33,797 nucleotides of DNA from CAZPRQ01 sp964589415 (GTDB lineage: Bacteria > Patescibacteriota > Doudnabacteria > UBA920), in contig CAZPRQ010000008.1 of assembly GCA_964589415.1 (NCBI GenBank), positions 1-33,797 on the forward strand, written 5' to 3'. Below, one piece after another: positions 16,891-22,754 of this stretch. Below the pieces are notes generated by a model. It did not search any database. It worked only from the letters and a program-made list of their open reading frames with translations, and had not been told where the DNA came from. How positions within the stretch are numbered: the first letter of the stretch is position 1; each line of letters begins with the position of its first letter. The position numbers and the translations under genes are program-made.

Positions 16891-16940
16891 CTAAACTATG
16901 GGTAATCAATCGATAGTTTAGTAACTCCCTTCGGGGAGTT
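16891..16940. other. Two tandem hairpins before the ATPase gene
   Basis: CTAAACTAT (16,891-16,899) pairs with ATAGTTTAG (16,913-16,921). AACTCCC (16,923-16,929) pairs with GGGAGTT (16,934-16,940) around a TTCG loop on the plus strand. They fill most of the 82 bases between the 5' small gene and the ATPase on the minus strand. The second overlaps the small gene's stop. No U-run follows, so attenuation or mRNA processing is more likely than termination. Confidence 0.55.
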
Positions 16941-17133
16941 ATTTTGTTAATTGAATATCTGCGTTTTCCAAGGCCTCTGACACGCTGGTCAAAGTAACCT
17001 GGTTTTCTAAGTCTCCAACCGTAAAGCGGGAGAGTATCGCTTCCTTTCTTATTTGCGGAGTGATTTCAAATACGTCCACAAAATAATACTGAGGAAGCTC
17101 AAGCCTGCAAGCTGGGGTTTGTTGAGTAGTCAT
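16939..17133 (-). CDS. Small early phage protein, 64 aa
   Basis: This is the rightmost gene of the prophage. From ATG at 17,133 it reads MTTQQTPACRLELPQYYFVD and then VFEITPQIRKEAILSRFTVG, ending DIQLTK. An upstream in-frame ATG at 17,178 would add MAGAGRCLNLLVNKY, which is unlike the compact body, so the later start is preferred. Neither start has a good ribosome-binding site. No family is recognised. Location next to the ATPase suggests an early function. Confidence 0.5.
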   Translation of the reverse strand: MTTQQTPACRLELPQYYFVDVFEITPQIRKEAILSRFTVGDLENQVTLTSVSEALENADIQLTK

Positions 17134-17198
17134 ATATTTGTTTACTAATAAATTAAGGCATCGACCTGCGCCTGCCATTCTTGTGAACAGCTTTCTAC

Positions 17199-17242
17199 GG
17201 ACTTTTTCAACAGCCCTAAAGGGTCGGGTTCGGCTGAAGTCC
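17199..17242. repeat. Inverted repeat at the prophage end
   Basis: GGACT/AGTCC (17,199-17,203 and 17,238-17,242) and CAGCC/GGCTG (17,211-17,215 and 17,232-17,236) form an imperfect stem between the last phage gene and the tRNA. It could be an integrase arm site or just a structured leader. No integrase is visible to test this. Confidence 0.35.
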
Positions 17243-17263
17243 GCAAAAAGCTATCCAGAAAAT

Positions 17264-17294
17264 AAAAAAACAGCGTGAATTTCACGCTGTTTTT
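17264..17294. terminator. Bidirectional intrinsic terminator after tRNA-Lys
   Basis: Stem CAGCGTGAA (17,271-17,279) with TTCACGCTG (17,281-17,289), flanked by seven A on the left and five T on the right. It works in both directions: for the tRNA on the minus strand and against plus-strand read-through. Confidence 0.85.
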
Positions 17295-17305
17295 AACATT
17301 TTAAT

Positions 17306-17381
17306 TGGTGGGTTGGGCGGGGATCGAACCCGCGACAAATGGCTTAAAAGGCCACTGCTCTACCGACTGAGCTACCAACCC
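17306..17381 (-). tRNA. tRNA-Lys(UUU), intact, CCA encoded
   Basis: Read on the minus strand, acceptor GGGTTGG (17,381-17,375) pairs with CCAACCC (17,316-17,310). The D arm is GCTC/GAGC, and the anticodon stem GTGGC/GCCAT carries loop CTTTTAA, giving anticodon TTT. The T arm is GCGGG TTCGATC CCCGC. Discriminator A is followed by encoded CCA (17,308-17,306). Its 3' end points toward the phage, as expected for an integration site where the phage restores the tRNA 3' end. The matching 3' fragment would be beyond the left edge. Confidence 0.95.
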
Positions 17382-17444
17382 ATACACGTATTAAATTTTC
17401 AAAGGTGAACGCCTTAAATTTCTTTAAGCCGCTTGTCCTGTGTA

Positions 17445-17506
17445 GGGATCGAACCCGCGACAAACGGCTTAAAAGGCCGCTGCTCTACCGACTGAGCTAC
17501 CATCCC
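17445..17506 (-). pseudogene. tRNA-Lys(UUU) copy lacking its 3' end
   Basis: The sequence from acceptor GGGATGG (17,506-17,500) through the D arm, anticodon arm (loop CTTTTAA) and T loop TTCGATCCC is conserved. The 3' T-stem strand is degraded, and the 3' acceptor strand (expected CCATCCC) is replaced by ACAGGAC, so no acceptor stem can form. It is nearly identical to the intact tRNA over the retained part. Confidence 0.8.
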
Positions 17507-17575
17507 AAATATAATAATTTTATTCAATAACACTTTATTAATGTATAAGATGCAAACACCCTGTCATTCGACGGG

Positions 17576-17618
17576 GCGGCTTAAAAGGCCGCTGCTCTAC
17601 CGACTGAGCTACCATCCT
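17576..17618 (-). pseudogene. tRNA-Lys(UUU) copy truncated after the anticodon arm
   Basis: Retains acceptor strand AGGATGG (17,618-17,612), D arm GCTC/GAGC and anticodon arm GCGGC CTTTTAA GCCGC. It then diverges into a C/G-rich sequence with no T arm and no acceptor partner. It is the most eroded of the three copies and lies farthest from the phage. Confidence 0.8.
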
Positions 17619-17710
17619 ATAATTACTCAGCTATTTTACATTATCTTGCCATATTTTTCAAGCCTCTAATAAACCGGGTATTGAGTACTGTTGCTAAACA
17701 GCCATAAATT

Positions 17711-17738
17711 TTGACAAAAATCCCAAATAGCCTACACT
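17711..17738 (+). promoter_or_regulatory. Sigma70-type promoter before the 120-aa protein gene
   Basis: TTGACA at 17,711-17,716, 16-base spacer, TACACT at 17,733-17,738, 31 bases before the ATG at 17,770. Perfect -35 and a 4/6 -10 match. Confidence 0.6.
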
Positions 17739-17769
17739 AATATTATAACAATCATTAACTATAAACTTC

Positions 17770-18132
17770 ATGACTAAAGCCAAAAACCAAAGCATTATTG
17801 CCGGATTGGCTATTTTATTGCTAATTTTAGGCATAGTATGGTGGACCCGAAAACCAAGCCAAACAACCAATGCCACTAAACAAATAAGCCCGTCCGCCCA
17901 AACACCACAAACAGACAAACCGGAAACAAATACCCCTACCGGCAATACTGTGGAAGGAATACTAAAAATCTCCGACAACCCCAAACGCGGTAACTTTATG
18001 CTAGTTTCTGAAGACAAGACTGTTTATATTTTTACCAGCCGAGACTATTCCGAATTGGCGGACAAGACGGTCATAATGAGCTACGAAGGAAATTTGGACG
18101 AATTTAGACTCGGTGATATTGTCGCGAAATAA
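17770..18132 (+). CDS. Small membrane-anchored protein of unknown function
   Basis: A 120-aa protein with one N-terminal membrane helix (SIIAGLAILLLILGIVWWTR, residues 8-27). A Thr/Pro/Ser-rich linker (residues 28-60) follows, and then a compact 60-residue outer domain containing VEGILKISDNPKRGNFMLVS and a YEGNLDEFRLGDIVAK end. No catalytic motif. The linker and orientation suggest the domain faces outside. The layout, a short beta domain on a stalk, is common in CPR envelope proteins. The methyltransferase starts 11 bases later, so both are probably one transcript. Confidence 0.75.
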   Translation: MTKAKNQSIIAGLAILLLILGIVWWTRKPSQTTNATKQISPSAQTPQTDKPETNTPTGNTVEGILKISDNPKRGNFMLVSEDKTVYIFTSRDYSELADKTVIMSYEGNLDEFRLGDIVAK

Positions 18133-18143
18133 TTTTACTCTGC

Positions 18144-19100
18144 ATGCTGCTTGAATACTACGACAAACCTTGGGATTTTGAACTACTGGATTCAGGAAAT
18201 GGCTTCCGCCTTGAATATTGGGGCGGAGCCGTTTTAATGCGCCCCGATCCGCAAGCCATTTGGCAACCTTCCCTGCCTATAACCGAATGGAATAAGGCAT
18301 GGGCAATATTCAAACCCGGCTCGGAAGATGAACACGGCAAATGGGAAATTAAAAAAGCCTTGCCCGAACCCTGGCGTCTAAAATTTATGGATACGGTTTT
18401 AACGCTTAAACTCTCGCCCTTCAAGCATACCGGCGTATTTGCCGAGCAAGCCGCTTTGTGGGAATGGATGTCAAAAAAAATCACAAGTTCAAAATTACAA
18501 GCTCCAAGCAAATCCCAAAATCAAAATTTTAAAATCCTAAATCTGTTCGCGTACACGGGCGGGGCCACAATGGTTTTAGCCAAAGCCGGAGCAACGGTAA
18601 CCCATGTAGATGCTTCGAGGCCCGCAATAACCTGGGCCAATGAAAACTACAAAATAAATTTCAGCCATACTAACAAACCCGCTTCTCACGCCCGGTCTTC
18701 GTCTCCGGAAAAGGACGAAAATTCCCCAAAAAGCAACGTTAGGTGGATACTTGACGATGCCGCGAAATTTGTTCAACGAGAAATAAAACGCGGACAAACT
18801 TACGACGGCATTATTTTGGATCCGCCCGCCTTTGGCCACTCCCCTTCCGGGAAAACATGGAAATTCGCTCGTGACATCCCAGGGCTTTTGGCTGACTGTG
18901 CAAGCTTGCTTTCCCCAAATGCCCGTTTTCTTATACTGAACGCTTACGCGACAAATTCCTCGGCATTGGCCATTCATAATTTGCTTGAAGATGCCTTAAA
19001 GAAACGCAGCGGGAAATTGGAATACGGCGAATTATGCCTAAAACAAAAAAATAATCGCCTGCTCTCTACCGGCATATTTGCCCGCTGGAGCCAAGACTAA
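18144..19100 (+). CDS. Class I SAM methyltransferase, RlmI/SAM10-like (rRNA type)
   Basis: A 318-aa protein. AdoMet motif I is NLFAYTGG (residues 133-140), motif II VDAS (155-158), an acidic LDDAAKF step near 203-209, and the catalytic/target motif DPPAFG (226-231). The order and the lead-in FKHTGVFAEQAALWEWM match the RlmI/RlmK-like group, which modifies 23S rRNA; the exact target cannot be read here. Two low-complexity inserts, residues 113-130 and about 175-197, separate conserved motifs and resemble intergenic repeat DNA in composition. It ends at a shared bidirectional terminator, facing the response regulator. Confidence 0.85.
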   Translation: MLLEYYDKPWDFELLDSGNGFRLEYWGGAVLMRPDPQAIWQPSLPITEWNKAWAIFKPGSEDEHGKWEIKKALPEPWRLKFMDTVLTLKLSPFKHTGVFAEQAALWEWMSKKITSSKLQAPSKSQNQNFKILNLFAYTGGATMVLAKAGATVTHVDASRPAITWANENYKINFSHTNKPASHARSSSPEKDENSPKSNVRWILDDAAKFVQREIKRGQTYDGIILDPPAFGHSPSGKTWKFARDIPGLLADCASLLSPNARFLILNAYATNSSALAIHNLLEDALKKRSGKLEYGELCLKQKNNRLLSTGIFARWSQD

Positions 19101-19132
19101 AAAACTGTCCCCCAATGGCGGGACAGTTTTTT
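19099..19132. terminator. Bidirectional terminator between convergent genes
   Basis: ACTGTCCC (19,104-19,111) pairs with GGGACAGT (19,120-19,127). It is flanked by A-run on the left and T-run on the right, between the methyltransferase and the response regulator. Confidence 0.9.
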
Positions 19133-19144
19133 AGTTTGGAACAA

Positions 19145-19525
19145 TTATTTTACCGGTTCCAAATATTGCATAACTTTACTATACAAATCGTCCAAACTAA
19201 AGTTACCTTTTACCATGTATTCTTTAGCTCCCTTTTCCCGCATTTGATTCCTTAACTCGGGCGTATCCAAATTTGTAAAAATTAAAACCGGCATATGGAT
19301 TAAACCCGGTTTGGTTTTAATATAGTCTAATATATCGCCTGCGCCGGCATTGTCCTGCAAAAGCAGGTCGGTTAAAACCAGGTCGGGAGTAAAACGGGTC
19401 AATATTTTTTTGGCCTCGTCAAATGTGCGAGCCGTAAAAATTTCACCTGGAATACGGCTAAAAAATTCTCTCAAAGTATTGAGGATTAAAGTATCATCAT
19501 CAATAATTAACAATGTATGTCTCAT
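19145..19525 (-). CDS. Single-domain response regulator (CheY-like)
   Basis: A 126-aa receiver domain with no output domain. Acidic pocket D9-D11 (LLIIDDDTLI), phospho-acceptor D53 (DLVLTDLLLQD), T84 (PVLIFTN) and K106 (YMVKG) are all present, so it should be phosphorylated by an unlinked histidine kinase. No kinase is in the window. The neighbouring gene upstream on the same strand is a membrane protein ending 33 bases before this start, so co-transcription is likely. The output may be by protein interaction. Confidence 0.92.
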   Translation of the reverse strand: MRHTLLIIDDDTLILNTLREFFSRIPGEIFTARTFDEAKKILTRFTPDLVLTDLLLQDNAGAGDILDYIKTKPGLIHMPVLIFTNLDTPELRNQMREKGAKEYMVKGNFSLDDLYSKVMQYLEPVK

Positions 19526-19558
19526 ATAAAAACCAAAGCCCGGGCGACACGGCGGCCT

Positions 19559-20098
19559 TTATAGTTCATGAGGGTCGGCAACATGCCGTCCAAGCAAAAT
19601 TAAAAATACAAGTGGAATAACCAGCCAAATAAAATTGGCCGGTTCTCGAATAAACAACATTTGAATAAGCGGACTAAATGTCGCTCGGCCGGCTGCTTCG
19701 ACATAGGTAACAATAATATTTATAAGCAAACCAATTTGTAAAAAAGCGAAGGCTAAACCAAAGACTAGCGCGCTGGCCTGTCTGCCATCTACGGCGGTGC
19801 GAAAAGCGTAACGGCCAAGAAAAATAAAGACTATTAAAAATAGCACAACAAAGGTAATAAGCTGCTGAAGCGCCAAAACAGATTCGGGCAATCTGCCCCC
19901 AACAAAATTTTTAATAAATGGCGCTTCCAGAACCAAAAGTTTAGCCACGTATGTAGAAAAAAGTATGTTAATTATTCTGCCTCGACCGGCGGTAAACGCG
20001 TATAAAACAGCCACAACCGCCCATGCCAAAAGAATGAACAAATCCCAGGAAGGATTTTGCCAATTAAAATTTTTAATTAAATTGGATATTTGGGACAC
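19559..20098 (-). CDS. Multi-pass membrane protein, unknown
   Basis: A 179-aa protein with about four membrane segments: FILLAWAVVAVLYAFTAG, LITFVVLFLIVFIFLGRYAF, SALVFGLAFAFLQIGLLINI and FIWLVIPLVFLILLGRHV. The first segments and central GGRLPESVLALQQ resemble small CPR membrane proteins with a CvpA-like look, but no motif settles it. Probably co-transcribed with the response regulator from the promoter at 20,128-20,157. Confidence 0.75.
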   Translation of the reverse strand: MSQISNLIKNFNWQNPSWDLFILLAWAVVAVLYAFTAGRGRIINILFSTYVAKLLVLEAPFIKNFVGGRLPESVLALQQLITFVVLFLIVFIFLGRYAFRTAVDGRQASALVFGLAFAFLQIGLLINIIVTYVEAAGRATFSPLIQMLFIREPANFIWLVIPLVFLILLGRHVADPHEL

Positions 20099-20127
20099 TG
20101 TGTGTTTCTGAGCTAAGAATTTTTTTT

Positions 20128-20157
20128 ATTATACCACAAAGCCCGTCGGTTAACCAA
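20128..20157 (-). promoter_or_regulatory. Promoter, extended -10, before the membrane protein/response regulator pair
   Basis: On the minus strand TTGGTT (20,157-20,152), 18-base spacer, TATAAT (20,133-20,128) preceded by TGG (extended -10, TGnTATAAT). The -10 ends 29 bases before the ATG at 20,098. Confidence 0.75.
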
Positions 20158-20178
20158 CACCATAGAAATAATTAAACT

Positions 20179-21324
20179 CTATTCAAAATTATCTTTTATG
20201 GTGTCCCAAAAACCTTGGTCAATTTCCACTGTTTCACCTCTCTCATCGGCCAAAGATTTAAGCAGCTCCTTTTCTTTTTTGGAAAGCTTGTTTGGGACCA
20301 ATACGCGCGCGGTTATAAGCAAATCCCCCCTGCCTTTACCGTTAACATGGGGTACTCCCTTGCCTTTAACTTTAAAAACCGTGCCTGCTTGGGTGCCCGC
20401 CGGAATTTTAAGCTCAATGTCTCCATCCAAAGTCTTTACCAAAAGCTTGGCACCTAAAGCTGCTTGAGTAAAACTAACTGGTAATTCCTTAAGCAAATTA
20501 TAGCCGTCACGCGCGAACTCTTTTGATGGCCTAACTTGCATCACCAAATAAAGGTCTCCGGGCTGACTACCCCTATAACCTGCTTCGCCTTCACCCGCCA
20601 CACGAATGCGCTGGCCATTGTCTATACCTGCGGGAATTTTAACGGCTATTGTTTTTTCCTGCCTCAGCACACCGGATCCTTCGCACGTCTTGCAAACATT
20701 TTCCGGAACTTTACCGGTCCCTTCACACGCATCGCATGTAGTACGCGATTGAACGTTGCCAAAAATAGTGCGGCGCGCTACCACCATATGGCCGCTGCCG
20801 TGGCATTTGCGGCACGCAACCAGTTTACTGCCCACTTGGGCTCCGGTGCCTTTGCAGGTTGCACAAGTATCCTGTTTTTCCACACGGATAGTTTTTTCAA
20901 CTCCAAAAACCGCTTCCGCGAATTCAATTGTCATAATCATTTCCAAATTTATACCCCTGTTCCGCCTGCTTTCCCTTTCCTGCCGCCCGCCGAAAATATC
21001 GGAAAAAATATCTCCCAAATCGAAATCCGCAGCGCCCTGGCCAAAACCGCCGGCAAAACCCTCAAAGGGATTTCCTGAAAACCCTCCAAATCCCTGGCCT
21101 CCTCGTTGAGCCTGATCAAATGTCTGCCCGTAAGTATCATATTGGCCGCGCTTCTCCTGATTACCTAGCACCTGGTAAGCCTCGTTCACCTGTTTAAATT
21201 TTTCCTCATTACCTTGGCCTTTGTCCGGATGATACTGATGCGCCAGCTTCCTGTACGCGCGCTTAATTTCTTCCGAGGATGCGGATTTGGAAATACCTAA
21301 AATTTCGTAATAATTTTTGGACAT
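20179..21324 (-). CDS. dnaJ: Chaperone protein DnaJ
   Basis: A 381-aa type I Hsp40. The J domain occupies residues 1-65 with HPD at 32-34, a Gly/Phe-rich region follows (GGQGFGGFSGNPFEGFAGGF), then four zinc-binding CxxCxGxG repeats: CATCKGTG, CRKCHGSG, CDACEGTG and CKTCEGSG. The C-terminal beta-domain contains PAGIDNGQRIRVAGEGEAG and GDLYLVMQV. All core features are intact. It stimulates DnaK ATPase and delivers substrates. It is the last gene of the heat-shock cluster, separated by about 90 bases from DUF3467. Confidence 0.98.
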   Translation of the reverse strand: MSKNYYEILGISKSASSEEIKRAYRKLAHQYHPDKGQGNEEKFKQVNEAYQVLGNQEKRGQYDTYGQTFDQAQRGGQGFGGFSGNPFEGFAGGFGQGAADFDLGDIFSDIFGGRQERESRRNRGINLEMIMTIEFAEAVFGVEKTIRVEKQDTCATCKGTGAQVGSKLVACRKCHGSGHMVVARRTIFGNVQSRTTCDACEGTGKVPENVCKTCEGSGVLRQEKTIAVKIPAGIDNGQRIRVAGEGEAGYRGSQPGDLYLVMQVRPSKEFARDGYNLLKELPVSFTQAALGAKLLVKTLDGDIELKIPAGTQAGTVFKVKGKGVPHVNGKGRGDLLITARVLVPNKLSKKEKELLKSLADERGETVEIDQGFWDTIKDNFE

Positions 21325-21416
21325 AATACTAATATGCGGAATTAAACTCCAAGTAACCGAAAAATAACCGCGTCCATTTATAATATTTTAATGCGGTACT
21401 CGTGATATTCACATCT

Positions 21417-21710
21417 TTATTCAGTCTTAAATCCTATTTTTTGATCCGGAACGACAGCAAGACTAATAGTGCCGTATTCATTCTCATACCGCTTTAAATT
21501 TTCCTGCATGGCGTTAATTAACCGCTTATAGTGCGTGGGCGAAACAATAACGCGGGAAACCAACTGCCCGGCTGGCGGCAAAAGATTCATAAAATCCAAT
21601 ACGAATTCCTCGGAGCTATGTCCTACTTGCACCATATTTGCATAAGTGCCCTTAAGCATTTCATCGGTTGCCTTAATTTGTACATTTGCTGGCTGCTGGT
21701 TTAATTCCAT
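21417..21710 (-). CDS. DUF3467 family protein
   Basis: A 97-aa protein beginning MELNQQPANVQIKATDEMLK. It has GTYANMVQVGHSSEEFVLDF and PAGQLVSRVIVSPTHYKRLI, the DUF3467 signature of a YAN...H...F..DF..L.P..G.L.SRV..SP.H.K.L pattern. The family is widespread in CPR, actinobacteria and others but uncharacterised. Its position between dnaK and dnaJ suggests a link to protein quality control, but only by location. Confidence 0.88.
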   Translation of the reverse strand: MELNQQPANVQIKATDEMLKGTYANMVQVGHSSEEFVLDFMNLLPPAGQLVSRVIVSPTHYKRLINAMQENLKRYENEYGTISLAVVPDQKIGFKTE

Positions 21711-21802
21711 AAATTTTATTTATTAAGGCTGTTATTTGGAACCCATTTAAAAAAATTATTATTCCCTAAATTGCGGCCAAGAAAAATTTTTATAATAGAT
21801 TT

Positions 21803-22537
21803 TTACTGAAAAAACCGTCTGGTTGCTTTTAATTCATCCAGCTCTTGGGGACAAAAACGGGTCGGCGTCACCGCTTGGTCAAAAGCCAGAGCGCCAACCG
21901 GGCTTTCAACCGCAACATTCATTATACACTCCGCCCTTTCATTATGAGACAGCCCAAGCTGATGTCCTACTTCATGCAAGATTGTCGATTCCACATATTG
22001 TGAGTAGGCGGGTGGATAATGATCGGTTAAATCTCGTAGCTTAGCTGCGGAAATAACCATTCCGTATTCTTCTACCGTCCTTGCCACTTCCACTTCACTT
22101 CCGTCAAAATCTTCGGCAAAAATAATAAATATATTAGGCTGTCCCAGAATACGATGGCGCCTATTTTGACTTACAATATTGGAAATTGTTTTCTCGTTAA
22201 CAATTCCACGGTCTATGGTATCGACATTATAAATAATAATTTTGCGTTCCAAATACTCCTCTAACTTGGCTTTAACATTTGCCAAGGCGTCCTCCGGCAT
22301 AGGCTCTGCTTTTGTTTGAACGAATTCAAACACCAATGGCGTTTGACCCTGTAAATATTCCAGCTTCGCGTCGCCATCTTTGTGCAGCCCAAGCAAGGTC
22401 CTCACCCAACCACGCTTTCCCAATTCATACCGAGTAGTCCGGTTAAACACCGTGGTGTCAGACCGCAACGTTTGGATTTTTAAGTAAATAAACACCCCTA
22501 ACGCTGCTATTATAAGTAAAAGCAAAATTTTCTTCAT
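21803..22537 (-). CDS. Membrane-anchored zinc metalloprotease of the metzincin type
   Basis: From ATG at 22,537 it is 244 aa: MKKILLLLIIAALGVFIYLK is a signal anchor. The zinc motif is HEVGHQLGLSH at residues 188-198 (H188, H192, H198; catalytic E189), followed by Met206 in CIMNVAV, a likely Met-turn. Metzincins (matrixin, archaemetzincin and relatives) share this. The body before it (VRTLLGLHKDGDAKLEYLQG...) is variable. A longer frame begins upstream at 22,729, but the added 64 residues run through a hairpin-rich intergenic region and precede a clean signal sequence. Placed between dnaK and DUF3467, it should act outside the cytoplasm, which is odd for this operon. Confidence 0.83.
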   Translation of the reverse strand: MKKILLLLIIAALGVFIYLKIQTLRSDTTVFNRTTRYELGKRGWVRTLLGLHKDGDAKLEYLQGQTPLVFEFVQTKAEPMPEDALANVKAKLEEYLERKIIIYNVDTIDRGIVNEKTISNIVSQNRRHRILGQPNIFIIFAEDFDGSEVEVARTVEEYGMVISAAKLRDLTDHYPPAYSQYVESTILHEVGHQLGLSHNERAECIMNVAVESPVGALAFDQAVTPTRFCPQELDELKATRRFFQ

Positions 22538-22642
22538 AATTTTACACGTACCGACTTCTAGCGTGAACCAGGCTCTCAAAGGAGTGCCAAATAAGTCCAC
22601 AGCCATATTTTGGGAACATTTATTAGCGACGTAGAGCAAGTC

Positions 22643-22698
22643 TATCCTGCCATGGCGGGATAAGCAGATTCGAGTCTGCCTGCCTGTAAGGCAGGGAT
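22643..22698. repeat. Cluster of three small GC hairpins
   Basis: A near-palindrome TATCCTGCCATGGCGGGATA (22,643-22,662), GCAGA/TCTGC (22,664-22,668 and 22,675-22,679) and CCTGCC/GGCAGG around TGTAA (22,679-22,695). They lie between dnaK and the protease start, in a stretch of about 220 bases without a gene. This style of repeat is typical of CPR intergenic regions. Confidence 0.65.
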
Positions 22699-22754
22699 CC
22701 GCCTTTGGTGGAAATACAGGTTTGAACACCTCACATCCATACTCCGAGAAACCT

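Noticed and set aside
17694..18017. Minus-strand 107-codon frame over the anchored protein gene
   Set aside because: It overlaps the plus-strand gene, which has a promoter, membrane anchor and normal composition. The opposite frame reads as noise.
22538..22729. 64-residue N-terminal extension of the metalloprotease
   Set aside because: It runs through a hairpin-rich intergenic region and precedes a clean signal sequence beginning MKKILLLL, so the inner ATG is preferred.
22620..22730. A possible tRNA suggested by TTCGAG and TTTGAAC words
   Set aside because: No acceptor or anticodon stems can be drawn. The words belong to small repeat hairpins.
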